Below, piece by piece: positions 15,226 to 23,966 of a stretch of 64,000 nucleotides of DNA. A model generated the notes under the pieces. That model saw only the letters and a list, made by a program, of their open reading frames with translations, had not been told where the DNA came from and made no database searches. The translations under genes and the position numbers were made by a program. The stretch's first letter is position 1. Every line of letters starts with the position of its first letter. The DNA comes from an uncultured Polaribacter sp. (GTDB lineage: Bacteria > Bacteroidota > Bacteroidia > Flavobacteriales > Flavobacteriaceae): NCBI RefSeq assembly GCF_947496195.1, contig NZ_CANMBY010000001.1, positions 434,001 through 498,000 on the forward strand, given 5' to 3'.

Positions 15226-17469
15226 ATGGGAGATCCATATATTTTAATGCTAGTTGCACTAGCTATTTTAGCAATTGTAGATTTAGTAGTAGGTGTTAGT
15301 AATGATGCTGTTAACTTTTTAAATTCTGCAATTGGTTCTAAAGCAATATCAATTAGAAATATAATGATTATTGCTAGTGTTGGTGTGTTTTTTGGAGCTG
15401 TGTCTTCTAGTGGAATGATGGAGGTAGCAAGAAAAGGAATTTTTAATCCTAGCATGTTTATGTTTCAGGATGTGATGTACATTTTTATGGCTGTTATGAT
15501 TACAGACATTTTACTATTAGATGTATTTAATTCTTTTGGAATGCCTACTTCTACAACAGTATCTATTGTTTTTGAATTATTAGGGTCTGCTGTAGTAATT
15601 GCGCTTATAAAAATTACTCAAAATGATTCTGAAAGTTTTTCTGCAATTTGGGATTATATTAATTACAATACAGCAACAGATATAATACTTGGTATTTTAC
15701 TCTCTGTTATTGTTGCATTTACTGTAGGTGCTATAGTACAGTATTTTTCAAGACTTATTTATTCTTTTAATTTTGAAAAAAGACCATCTTATATAAATGC
15801 AATTTTTGGTGGATTTGCCCTAACTTCAATTACGTATTTTATTATAATAAAAGGTTTAAAAGGAACAGATTTTTATGATAATTTAAAAGGATTTTTAGAA
15901 GGAAACACACTACAAATTATTGCAATAAGTTTTTTAATCTGGTCTTTAGCCTCTTATTTACTTACAAAAATATTTAAGCTTAATATCTTAACTCTAATCA
16001 TTGGAGTTGGTACTTTTTCTTTAGCAATGGCCTTTGCTGGAAATGATTTAGTTAATTTTATAGGTGTGCCTATAGCAGCACTTAACTCATATGAAGCTTG
16101 GAATGTTTCTGGAGTAGACCCAGCTGCGTTTTCTATGGGTAGTTTAGCTAAAAAAGTACCTTCTAATATTTGGTTATTATTAATGGCTGGTGCAATAATG
16201 GTGATTACTTTATGGACATCTTCTAAAGCAAAATCTGTTATAGAAACAGGCATTAATTTATCTAGACAGGGTGAAGGTCATGAAAAATTTCAGCCTAATA
16301 ATGTTTCTAGAATTGTAGTTAGATCTGCAATGGTTTTAAATACTGGTATTAATTATATTATTCCATTAAAGGTACAAGATTTCATTAATGCTAAATTTGA
16401 AAAACCTACAATAAAACTCCCAAAAGATAAGACCTACGAAATGCCTGCTTTTGATTTAGTAAGAGCTTCTGTTAATTTAATTATGGCAAGTGTACTAATT
16501 TCTATAGCAACCTCTATGAAATTACCTTTATCTACTACTTATGTAACTTTTATGGTAGCTATGGGTACTTCTTTAGCTGATAGAGCTTGGGGTCGTGAAA
16601 GTGCAGTATATAGAGTTGCAGGAGTATTAAATGTTATTGGAGGTTGGTTTTTAACTGCAATTGTTGCATTTGTTGCTGCTGGTATTGTTGCTTATTTAAT
16701 TAATTTAAACATAGCTTTTATACCTATTCTATTAATAGTCGTGGCTTTTTTAATTACAAAAAACTCTATAGATCACAGAAAAAAAACTAATGAAGTAAAA
16801 AAGAAAAAGTTTGTTGAAAGATCTGAGCTAATTAATATTAATGGCGTTATCGAAGAAAGTTCTGATCATATTTCTGAAGTAGCTAACAGAATTAATAAAC
16901 TATATACACATGTAGTTAACGACTTAGCAAATCATGATTTAAATAAATTGCGAAAAACAGATAAACATGTAGAAAAGTTAAATGATGAAGTTGACAATCT
17001 TAAAGACAACGTTTTTTATTTTATTAAATCTTTAGAAGAAAGTTCTGTACAAGCAAGTAAATTTTATATTTCTGTTTTAGGTTATTTGCAAGATGCATCA
17101 CAATCTATTAGTTATATATCTAGAGCTAGTTTTAAGCATGTAAACAACAACCATAAAAACCTAAAAAAGGGACAGCTTAAAGATTTAAAGGAAATCAATA
17201 ATAAATTATCAGATATTTTAACAGATGTAAGTGCTGTTTTTAGTGAAAGAAATTTTGATAGTTTAGACAATATTTTACAGCAAAAATCTGAACTTTTAAT
17301 AAATGTTTCTGATTCTATAGAAAAACAAGTATCTAGAATTAGAGGTGATGAAACTAGTCCAAAAAATACTACCTTATATTTCAGTATTTTATTAGAAACT
17401 AAAGATTTAATTAAATCTTTAACTAGTATTTTAGAAACTTATGAAGAGTTTTATTTAAGTACTAAATAA
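15226..17469 (+). CDS. PiT-family inorganic phosphate transporter with PhoU-like C-terminal domain
   Basis: 747 residues from the ATG at 15226 (MGDPYILML). A TTG seven codons earlier lies inside the -7 element and is not credible. The two PiT signatures are GVSNDAVNFLNSAIGS near 25-40 and FAGNDLVNFIGVPIAALNS near 273-291, each in a set of membrane segments. From about residue 515 the protein is soluble, helical and charged (ISEVANRINKLYTHVVNDL and similar), resembling PhoU/DUF47 regulators of phosphate transport. Such fusions combine the carrier and its regulatory subunit. It faces TonB receptor 1 across a control region with Pho-box-like repeats. Confidence 0.93.
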   Translation: MGDPYILMLVALAILAIVDLVVGVSNDAVNFLNSAIGSKAISIRNIMIIASVGVFFGAVSSSGMMEVARKGIFNPSMFMFQDVMYIFMAVMITDILLLDVFNSFGMPTSTTVSIVFELLGSAVVIALIKITQNDSESFSAIWDYINYNTATDIILGILLSVIVAFTVGAIVQYFSRLIYSFNFEKRPSYINAIFGGFALTSITYFIIIKGLKGTDFYDNLKGFLEGNTLQIIAISFLIWSLASYLLTKIFKLNILTLIIGVGTFSLAMAFAGNDLVNFIGVPIAALNSYEAWNVSGVDPAAFSMGSLAKKVPSNIWLLLMAGAIMVITLWTSSKAKSVIETGINLSRQGEGHEKFQPNNVSRIVVRSAMVLNTGINYIIPLKVQDFINAKFEKPTIKLPKDKTYEMPAFDLVRASVNLIMASVLISIATSMKLPLSTTYVTFMVAMGTSLADRAWGRESAVYRVAGVLNVIGGWFLTAIVAFVAAGIVAYLINLNIAFIPILLIVVAFLITKNSIDHRKKTNEVKKKKFVERSELININGVIEESSDHISEVANRINKLYTHVVNDLANHDLNKLRKTDKHVEKLNDEVDNLKDNVFYFIKSLEESSVQASKFYISVLGYLQDASQSISYISRASFKHVNNNHKNLKKGQLKDLKEINNKLSDILTDVSAVFSERNFDSLDNILQQKSELLINVSDSIEKQVSRIRGDETSPKNTTLYFSILLETKDLIKSLTSILETYEEFYLSTK

Positions 17470-17492
17470 TAGCTTTATTTATTTTATAATTT

Positions 17493-17519
17493 AAACCACA
17501 GAGAAATCTGTGGTTTTTT
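17493..17519 (+). terminator. Terminator after the PiT-PhoU gene
   Basis: Stem AAACCACAGA (17493-17502), GAAA tetraloop, and the perfect complement (17507-17516), followed by a T-run on the plus strand. The left flank is only weakly A-rich, so use by the convergent patatin gene is less sure. Confidence 0.85.
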
Positions 17520-19723
17520 TAAAACCAAAATCCAAGATTAAAAAGCCAATAATTTTCTTTTGTGTCTGGAGACCAAGAATACTTTAATTCTATTGGCCCT
17601 AATAAAGAATTAAAACTGTAACCTAAAGCATAACCAGAAAGTACGTTGCTAAATAATTCTGTGTTTTTAAAAACATTATCTTCTACTCTAGCATAGTTAG
17701 CTATGAATAATGCATAATGATTGTCTGAAAATTGATATCTAAAATTAAATTCAGATTTGATAAATGATTTATCTGAAAGTTCTGCAAAATCATAACCATA
17801 TAATGAAACAAAAGTATTTATGTAGTTTTGATTATAACTTCCTAAATAAAAATTAAATATTTCTGAGCTTGGATTATCTAAAGTAAAACCAGCTTCATTA
17901 GTAAGCTGAAAAGTGAACTTATCCCAAAAAGTTGTAGCAAAACCAAGGGTACCTTTAGTTTGTGCAAACTTTTTAAAATTGTTATTAAAATCAGTTGAAT
18001 TTAAAAACCACTTAATTCCTAAGTCTGCATAAAAGCCTTTTTCTACAAAATATTTTTTATCATATGTATCTAACTTTAAATATCCATATGTACTATAATA
18101 GGTACTTTTATCTAGAATAGTTTCTTCGTTATTATTAAGAATAGTTGGTGTTGTTATTTTTAAATATTTATGCTCTATACCCAAACCAATAGCAAATTTT
18201 CTACTAAAAGTAGTCTGTACAAATAACTGATTGGTAAAGTCTGTATAGCTTAAATTTATATTACTAATATTTGGCTGATTTATAGCAGATAAATTAAACT
18301 TTGCATTGTCTCTAAAATGATTATATCTTGAGTTTAAGCCATAACTAAAATAGAAACCATTATCTACAAAGTAATTTAAATTATACCTTATATTATCACC
18401 TAAAATTAAATCTAGAGACAATAAATCGTTATTTATAAGTAAATGCTTTTGTCTGTAATTTGCAAGAATACTAGACTTATATAGCAAATCGTAATGAGCC
18501 CCTAAACTTATAGAAGCATTTTCATTTGATTCTTTTAATAAAAATTCTAATGTATATGATTGCTTAGAAGCATCCTTACTTATTAATTTGTAGTTTATCT
18601 TATCATAATTTTTGGTTGATAATAATAATTGAATTCTTTTAGAAATTTGTTGTCTAGATAAACTATCGCCTTCTTTTATATTCAATTTTCCTAAAACGTA
18701 TGCTCTTGTATAATTGTTAGAGCCATTTATATTAATTTTTGAGATATACTTTTTAGATATATCTATTGTTTGCTCTTTTCTTTTCTTTTTAATAATTTGT
18801 TTTGATGCAATTTCTTTAAAAACTTCTTCGAATTCTTTTGCTTTGGTGTAGCCTTTTTCTATGATTTCATTTTTCTTATCAAAATCTACCACATTAAATT
18901 CGAATATATCTGGATGAATATACACATCTAACTTTTCTTTTTCTTCATCACTATTATTATACATTTGATAACTAACAATCTGATTTAAAATAGCAATTAC
19001 AGATGTTAATTTTTCTTTTTCAAACAATCTACCTTCTACATCTACACCAATTAAAATATCTACCCCTTTTGCTTTCATTATAGAAACAGGAAAATTATTA
19101 GCTATTCCTCCATCTACAAGTAATTTTCCATTAATTTCTACAGGATTAAGTAATGTTGGAAATGATCCACTTGCTCTTAATGCTAATGGTAAAGAGCCTT
19201 TTTCTAATAATATTTGACCTCCATTTTCTACATCTGTTGCAATACAGAAAAAAGGAATTGGAAGTTTAGAAAAGTCATTTAAGCCTTCTGTAGAATGTAA
19301 TAATTCATATAAAAGATTTAGAATATTTTGACCTCTTGAAACTCCTTTAGGCAAACCTATTTTTCCATCAGTAACTGGTAATGTTAAGTTTGTTTTTTCG
19401 CCATATTCTTTTTCAAAAAAGGTAGAAGTACTTCTAGGTAATTCATCTCTTAAAAGCGGAATAAAATCTGTTCTTTTTACAATTTCTTCTATTTGGTTTG
19501 CAGAATAACCAGCAGCATATAAACCACCAATTATTGCACCCATGCTTGTTCCACCAATATAATCTAACTGAATTCCTGCTTTGTCAATTTCTTTTAATAT
19601 ACCAATATGAGCAAAGCCTTTTGCACCTCCACCACTTAAAATTAAACCTACTTTGGGTTGCTTTTTTTGAGAAAATAGAGTGCTAGAAACTATTAAAAAG
19701 TATAAAAACCATTTCTTTTTCAT
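17519..19723 (-). CDS. Patatin-like phospholipase with outer-membrane barrel (PlpD/type Vd-like)
   Basis: 734 residues with a signal peptide ending near SQ19. Residues 23-290 are the patatin domain: oxyanion motif GGGAKG at 31-36, nucleophile S60 in GTSMG at 58-62, and D204 in VDGG completing the Ser-Asp dyad. A POTRA-like segment (about 315-395) and a beta-rich C-terminal barrel ending NLGFWF follow. This order is that of type Vd autotransporters such as PlpD, which display or release a lipase. The start overlaps the uvrC stop by one base, so the two share a transcript. Confidence 0.92.
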   Translation of the reverse strand: MKKKWFLYFLIVSSTLFSQKKQPKVGLILSGGGAKGFAHIGILKEIDKAGIQLDYIGGTSMGAIIGGLYAAGYSANQIEEIVKRTDFIPLLRDELPRSTSTFFEKEYGEKTNLTLPVTDGKIGLPKGVSRGQNILNLLYELLHSTEGLNDFSKLPIPFFCIATDVENGGQILLEKGSLPLALRASGSFPTLLNPVEINGKLLVDGGIANNFPVSIMKAKGVDILIGVDVEGRLFEKEKLTSVIAILNQIVSYQMYNNSDEEKEKLDVYIHPDIFEFNVVDFDKKNEIIEKGYTKAKEFEEVFKEIASKQIIKKKRKEQTIDISKKYISKININGSNNYTRAYVLGKLNIKEGDSLSRQQISKRIQLLLSTKNYDKINYKLISKDASKQSYTLEFLLKESNENASISLGAHYDLLYKSSILANYRQKHLLINNDLLSLDLILGDNIRYNLNYFVDNGFYFSYGLNSRYNHFRDNAKFNLSAINQPNISNINLSYTDFTNQLFVQTTFSRKFAIGLGIEHKYLKITTPTILNNNEETILDKSTYYSTYGYLKLDTYDKKYFVEKGFYADLGIKWFLNSTDFNNNFKKFAQTKGTLGFATTFWDKFTFQLTNEAGFTLDNPSSEIFNFYLGSYNQNYINTFVSLYGYDFAELSDKSFIKSEFNFRYQFSDNHYALFIANYARVEDNVFKNTELFSNVLSGYALGYSFNSLLGPIELKYSWSPDTKENYWLFNLGFWF

Positions 19724-21516
19724 TATTGGGGTGTGTGATAAAATTCAAATATTTGAATGGCTCTTGAGTTACCCACAACTTCTTTTAATTCTTCTAAAGA
19801 TGCATTTTTAACTCTCTTAGCCGATTTAAATTTACGTAATAAAGTTGTAATAGTCTGTTTACCAATATTTGGAATTTGCTCCAGCTCAGATTGTATAGCA
19901 CTTTTACTTCTTTTATTTCTGTGAAATGTAATACCAAATCTATGTGCCTCATTTCTAAGATGCTGAATTATCTTTAAAGTTTCCGATTTTTTATCAATAT
20001 ATAAAGGTACTTTGTCTCCTGGATAATAAATTTCTTCTAACCTTTTTGCTATCCCTATAATAGCTATTTTTCCTCTTAAACCTAATAGATCTAAACTTTT
20101 TAGAGCAGATGATAATTGTCCTTTACCTCCATCAATAACAATTAATTGTGGTAGTGGTTCATCTTCAGTCAATAATCGTTTATATCTTCTATAAACTACC
20201 TCTTCCATAGACGCAAAATCATCTGGCCCTTCAACCGTTTTTATATTGTAATGTCTATATTCTTTTTTACTTGGTTTACCATCTTTAAAAACCACACATG
20301 CAGCAACTGGATTAGTACCTTGAATATTAGAATTGTCAAAACACTCAATGTGTCTTGGCTCTTTAGAAAGTCTTAAATCAGCTTTCATTTGAGCCATAAT
20401 ACGTTTTACATGTCTATCTGGATCTACAATTTTAATTTGTTTAAATTGTTCTTGCCTAAAATATTTGGCATTACGTTCTGAGAGTTCTACTATACGTTTT
20501 TTATCTCCTAATTTAGGAATCGTAACTTTTATATTTTCTCCAACATCAACTTTAAAAGGAACATATATTTCTGGAGATGTTGAGTTAAAGCGTTGTCTTA
20601 TTTCTACAATAAAAAGTTCTAATAATTCTTGATCTGTTTCGTCTAATTTTTTCTTTATTTCTGTAGTATGAGATTGTATGATAGATCCGTTTGAGAGTTT
20701 TAAAAAGTTGGCATATCCATGAGTTTCATCACTTATAATAGAAAAAACATCTACGTTGTTTATAGTAGGATTTACGACTGTACTTTTAGCTTGATAATTA
20801 CTCAGTCTATCTAATTTTTCTTTTATTTTTTGGGCTTTTTCAAACTCCATTTTTTCAGCAAAACTCATCATTAAAGAGGTTAAGCTCTCTAAACTTTCTT
20901 TAAAGTTACCCTTAATTATATTTCGAATTTCTTTTATTGAGTTATTATAATGGGCCTCTGTTTCTAAACCTTCACAAGGTCCTAGGCAATTACCTAAATG
21001 ATATTCTAAGCATACTTTATATTTACCTGTATTTACTTTTTCTCTACTTAAATCGTACTTACAAGTTCTTAATGTATATAATTCTTTAATTAAATCTAAA
21101 AGTGCTTTTATTGTTTTTACTGAAGTATAAGGTCCAAAATATTCTGATCCATCTTTTATGACTCTTCTTGTCATAAAAACCCTTGGAAAACGTTCTTTTT
21201 TAATACAAATCCAAGGATAACTTTTATCGTCTTTTAATAATACATTGTACTTTGGTTTGTATTTTTTTATAAGGTTATTTTCTAGAAGTAACGCATCTGT
21301 TTCTGTCTTTACAACAATGTGTTTTATCGTTTTAATGTTTTTAACTAGTACTCTAGTTTTTCCACTATCATGATTTTTTGTAAAGTAAGAATTAACTCTT
21401 TTCTTAATGTTTTTTGCTTTACCTACATAAATTATAGTGTTTTCTTTATCTAAGTATTGATAAACTCCAGGAGAATCAGGTAATGTTTTTAATTGAAGTT
21501 CTAAAGCATCTGTCAT
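19723..21516 (-). CDS. uvrC: UvrABC excinuclease subunit C
   Basis: 597 residues, normal for UvrC, which makes both incisions in nucleotide excision repair. The GIY-YIG domain is N-terminal (PGVYQYLDKENTIIYVGKAK, about 14-33, with YF and R following). A Cys cluster (CKYDLS, CLEYHLGNCLGPC, about 153-180), a UVR motif near 200-235 and the RNase H-like nuclease (ECFDNSNIQGTNPV near 390) follow, with helix-hairpin-helix repeats at the end. The patatin-barrel gene is coupled to its stop. Confidence 0.97.
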   Translation of the reverse strand: MTDALELQLKTLPDSPGVYQYLDKENTIIYVGKAKNIKKRVNSYFTKNHDSGKTRVLVKNIKTIKHIVVKTETDALLLENNLIKKYKPKYNVLLKDDKSYPWICIKKERFPRVFMTRRVIKDGSEYFGPYTSVKTIKALLDLIKELYTLRTCKYDLSREKVNTGKYKVCLEYHLGNCLGPCEGLETEAHYNNSIKEIRNIIKGNFKESLESLTSLMMSFAEKMEFEKAQKIKEKLDRLSNYQAKSTVVNPTINNVDVFSIISDETHGYANFLKLSNGSIIQSHTTEIKKKLDETDQELLELFIVEIRQRFNSTSPEIYVPFKVDVGENIKVTIPKLGDKKRIVELSERNAKYFRQEQFKQIKIVDPDRHVKRIMAQMKADLRLSKEPRHIECFDNSNIQGTNPVAACVVFKDGKPSKKEYRHYNIKTVEGPDDFASMEEVVYRRYKRLLTEDEPLPQLIVIDGGKGQLSSALKSLDLLGLRGKIAIIGIAKRLEEIYYPGDKVPLYIDKKSETLKIIQHLRNEAHRFGITFHRNKRSKSAIQSELEQIPNIGKQTITTLLRKFKSAKRVKNASLEELKEVVGNSRAIQIFEFYHTPQ

Positions 21517-21548
21517 ACTTCAAAAATACAGTTTTTTTATAGTAAATA

Positions 21549-22154
21549 TTAATCTATGGGTTGTTGATAATTGTCGAAAAAATTAGTGTTAGTTTTATCT
21601 ATTACTTGCCAACCAAAAACTGCTGAAAGCTGGTAAATTTTAGAAATCTCTTCAAAAAACCGAGTTTTTGCCTCTTTTTTTAAAGCTGATAACTCTATTG
21701 TATTTTTAATCTTTTCAATACTTTTTTCGTTGATTTTATTTAATTCTTCTTTAGAAAAAGAATTAAATTGACTTTGCTGTAAATCGAAATACTTAACATT
21801 TGGTGAAATATTTATTTCTTCTTTTGGTATATTGTTGATATATATTTTTTTGGCTATTGAATCTATTTGAATATCTAGTTTAGATAAATCGTAACCAACC
21901 TCAACGTTTGCATTAACAGAAACTATGGCTTTTTTATCGAAAGAAACCACATCATAAAAATATTTTTTAGAATCGGAATAATTATAAACTTCAGAAAAAC
22001 TTGTTGAAGAAATTACGAGCTTACTCATATTTTTAATGCTGTTTACAATAACATTAATTTCTTCTTTTTCGAAATTAGTTTGGTCTTTTTGATACCAAAA
22101 TTTGGCAATCAAAAAACCTAAAAGAAAAACAAGAATATATCTAGAAACTTTCAA
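21549..22154 (-). CDS. DUF4230 family membrane-anchored protein
   Basis: 201 residues with one N-terminal membrane segment (about 4-20) and a periplasmic or extracellular body. The body (SFSEVYNYSDSKKYFYDV, VNANVEVGYDLSKLD, KKEAKTRFFEEISK) is as I remember DUF4230 proteins. The function is unknown. The frame begins at TTG (22152-22154); the next in-frame ATG, near residue 43, would remove the membrane anchor, so TTG is likely the true start. It lies between lspA and uvrC, all in the same direction. Confidence 0.8.
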   Translation of the reverse strand: MKVSRYILVFLLGFLIAKFWYQKDQTNFEKEEINVIVNSIKNMSKLVISSTSFSEVYNYSDSKKYFYDVVSFDKKAIVSVNANVEVGYDLSKLDIQIDSIAKKIYINNIPKEEINISPNVKYFDLQQSQFNSFSKEELNKINEKSIEKIKNTIELSALKKEAKTRFFEEISKIYQLSAVFGWQVIDKTNTNFFDNYQQPID

Positions 22155-22194
22155 AAAAACTGAACTAAAATTAGTAGTTACAAGTTACTAAAAT

Positions 22195-22851
22195 TTAACG
22201 AGTTCCTAATTTTTCGTTTTCTAAAAAATCTGTAGGTTGATTTTTTTTCTTTGCTTCTTTTGGAAAAGCTTGTTTACTAAAAAAGAATAATAATACTACA
22301 CCAATAGTAATATACGAATCTGCTGGATTAAAAATATACTGAAAAAAAGTATATGGTTCACCACCAACAAATGGAAACCAACTTGGCAATGTACCTTGCC
22401 AAATAGGAAAGTAAAACATATCTACAACTCTACCATAAAATAACTCTCCATAAGGTTTATCTGCAAATAATGTTGCAACTTTATGGTTAGAATCGTCAAA
22501 AATTACTCCGTAAAAAACAGAGTCTATAATATTACCAACTGCTCCTGAAAAGATTAAAGCTATACCAATAATAACAGCATTGTGCACTTTTTGCTTTATG
22601 GTGGTAATTAACCAATAAATAATCCCAACTACTGCTACTAATCTAAATAAAGTTAAAAATAACTTTCCATTTTTACCTCCAAATTCAAAACCCATAGCCA
22701 TTCCATTATTTTCTGTAAAATGGATTCTGAACCAATCAAAAACTACTACTTCTTCACCTAAAATAAAATTTGTTTTTACATAAATTTTAATAATTTGGTC
22801 TAAAATTATAGCAATTAAAATAGTTAGTATTGCAAGGGTCTTTTTTGACAT
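22195..22851 (-). CDS. lspA: Lipoprotein signal peptidase (SPase II)
   Basis: 218 residues, longer than the usual 160-170. It cleaves the signal peptide of lipidated prolipoproteins in the inner membrane. Four membrane segments are seen. The motifs are TENNGMAMG (the NxGxAFG-like motif), GAVGNIIDS, the catalytic Asp in RVVDM and the second Asp in FNPADS. About 30 extra residues (FDDSNHKVATLFADKPYGE) sit between the GN-ID motif and RVVD, and a charged tail follows the last segment. The many lipoproteins in this window are its substrates. Confidence 0.96.
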   Translation of the reverse strand: MSKKTLAILTILIAIILDQIIKIYVKTNFILGEEVVVFDWFRIHFTENNGMAMGFEFGGKNGKLFLTLFRLVAVVGIIYWLITTIKQKVHNAVIIGIALIFSGAVGNIIDSVFYGVIFDDSNHKVATLFADKPYGELFYGRVVDMFYFPIWQGTLPSWFPFVGGEPYTFFQYIFNPADSYITIGVVLLFFFSKQAFPKEAKKKNQPTDFLENEKLGTR

Positions 22852-22892
22852 TTTAAAAATTTTGAAGTCACAAAAATAAGAATATTATTGTG

Positions 22893-23537
22893 TTATTGAG
22901 TAGTAATAAAAATATTAGCTTTAATAGACTGTATTTTTAAATTTTTCTTAGCATTATTCTTAATCAGTTTATATTCTTTCTTGTAGGTTGTATCATTAAC
23001 CTTAATTGTTCCAATATTAGAAATTACATCAATTTTAGAATCTTTTACTTTAGCATAGACATTTCCTGCATATAACCTTAACTCTGTGTATTGTTGAATG
23101 TTATTTAGTTTTACAATACCATTGTCTATAAAAATAGCTAAATTGTTTTTACAGTTTTTTGTTTCAATGTCTACGTTTTCTCCAAAAACGGTAATTTTTT
23201 TTCCTTTTGGTATTTTTATTACAGCTTCTGCTCTTTGTAATCTTTTTGTTATGAATTTTCTAAAAATTACTTCTCTAGTTTCTGTTCCTTCGAAATGAAA
23301 ATTAATATTAACTTCATTAGAGTTTTCTGTAATTTTTACAAGCTGATCATCATAACTTTCTGCATATAAAATAACCTCTACAATATCTTTATTTGAATTT
23401 TCTATTTTTAAATCGTCTAAACCTGTAGTATAAATATTTACTTGGTTTGTATGTATCTGAATTTGTTTTGCTACTTTTTTTTGAGAAAAAACAGCAATAG
23501 AAAATAAAATGAAAGTTATGTTGAAAATTTTTTTCAT
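22893..23537 (-). CDS. Exported beta-rich protein, unknown function
   Basis: 214 residues with a signal peptide (MKKIFNITFILFSIAVFSQ). The rest consists of short alternating strands (VEVILYAESYDDQLVKI, AVIKIPKGKKITVFGENVDI) like the beta-solenoid DUF4097/adhesin-like proteins, but I cannot assign it firmly. The DksA-like gene upstream is separated by a terminator whose T-run reaches this start codon, so expression here may depend on read-through or its own weak promoter. Confidence 0.7.
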   Translation of the reverse strand: MKKIFNITFILFSIAVFSQKKVAKQIQIHTNQVNIYTTGLDDLKIENSNKDIVEVILYAESYDDQLVKITENSNEVNINFHFEGTETREVIFRKFITKRLQRAEAVIKIPKGKKITVFGENVDIETKNCKNNLAIFIDNGIVKLNNIQQYTELRLYAGNVYAKVKDSKIDVISNIGTIKVNDTTYKKEYKLIKNNAKKNLKIQSIKANIFITTQ

Positions 23538-23564
23538 AAAAAAAGCTTCTAAAATAGAAGCTTT
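23536..23564 (-). terminator. Terminator after the DksA-like gene
   Basis: A 10-base perfect stem (AAAGCTTCTA at 23542-23551 and its complement at 23555-23564) with a 3-base loop. The minus transcript then has a run of seven U that runs into the ATG of the next gene. Confidence 0.82.
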
Positions 23565-23584
23565 ATAAGTTTTATATAAATTGA

Positions 23585-23962
23585 TTATTGACGTCTTTTT
23601 GCTTCAATACTTAAAGTTGCATGAGGCACTAACTTTAAACGTTCTTTCTGAATTAATTTACCTGTAACTCTACAAATACCATAAGTACCATTTTCGATTC
23701 TTAATAATGCATTTTTTAAATCACGAATAAATTTTTCTTGTCTTATAGCTAACTGAACATTAGCTTCTTTACTCATTACATCTGAACCTTCATCAAAAGA
23801 TTTAAATGATGGTGAAGTATCGTCTGTACCATTGTTAGCATCATTTTTATAAGAACTTCTTAAAAGCTCTAAATCTTCTTGTGCTCTTGCTATTTTTTTA
23901 TCTATTATAGCTTTAAATTCTTGTAAGTCTTGTTCTGAATATTTTAATTTTACGTCTGACAT
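23585..23962 (-). CDS. DksA/TraR-family protein, zinc finger degenerate
   Basis: 125 residues from the ATG at 23960-23962 (MSDVKLKYSEQDL), 4 bases after the ileS stop. The coiled-coil region with an acidic tip (NDANNGTDDTSP, about 40-51) and the ending GTYGICRVTGKLIQKERL are those of the DksA family, which act on RNA polymerase through the secondary channel. Only one of the four zinc Cys remains (in GIC); the others are Thr, Ser and Ala. Coupling to ileS suggests growth-linked expression. Confidence 0.9.
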   Translation of the reverse strand: MSDVKLKYSEQDLQEFKAIIDKKIARAQEDLELLRSSYKNDANNGTDDTSPSFKSFDEGSDVMSKEANVQLAIRQEKFIRDLKNALLRIENGTYGICRVTGKLIQKERLKLVPHATLSIEAKRRQ

Positions 23963-23966
23963 AATC

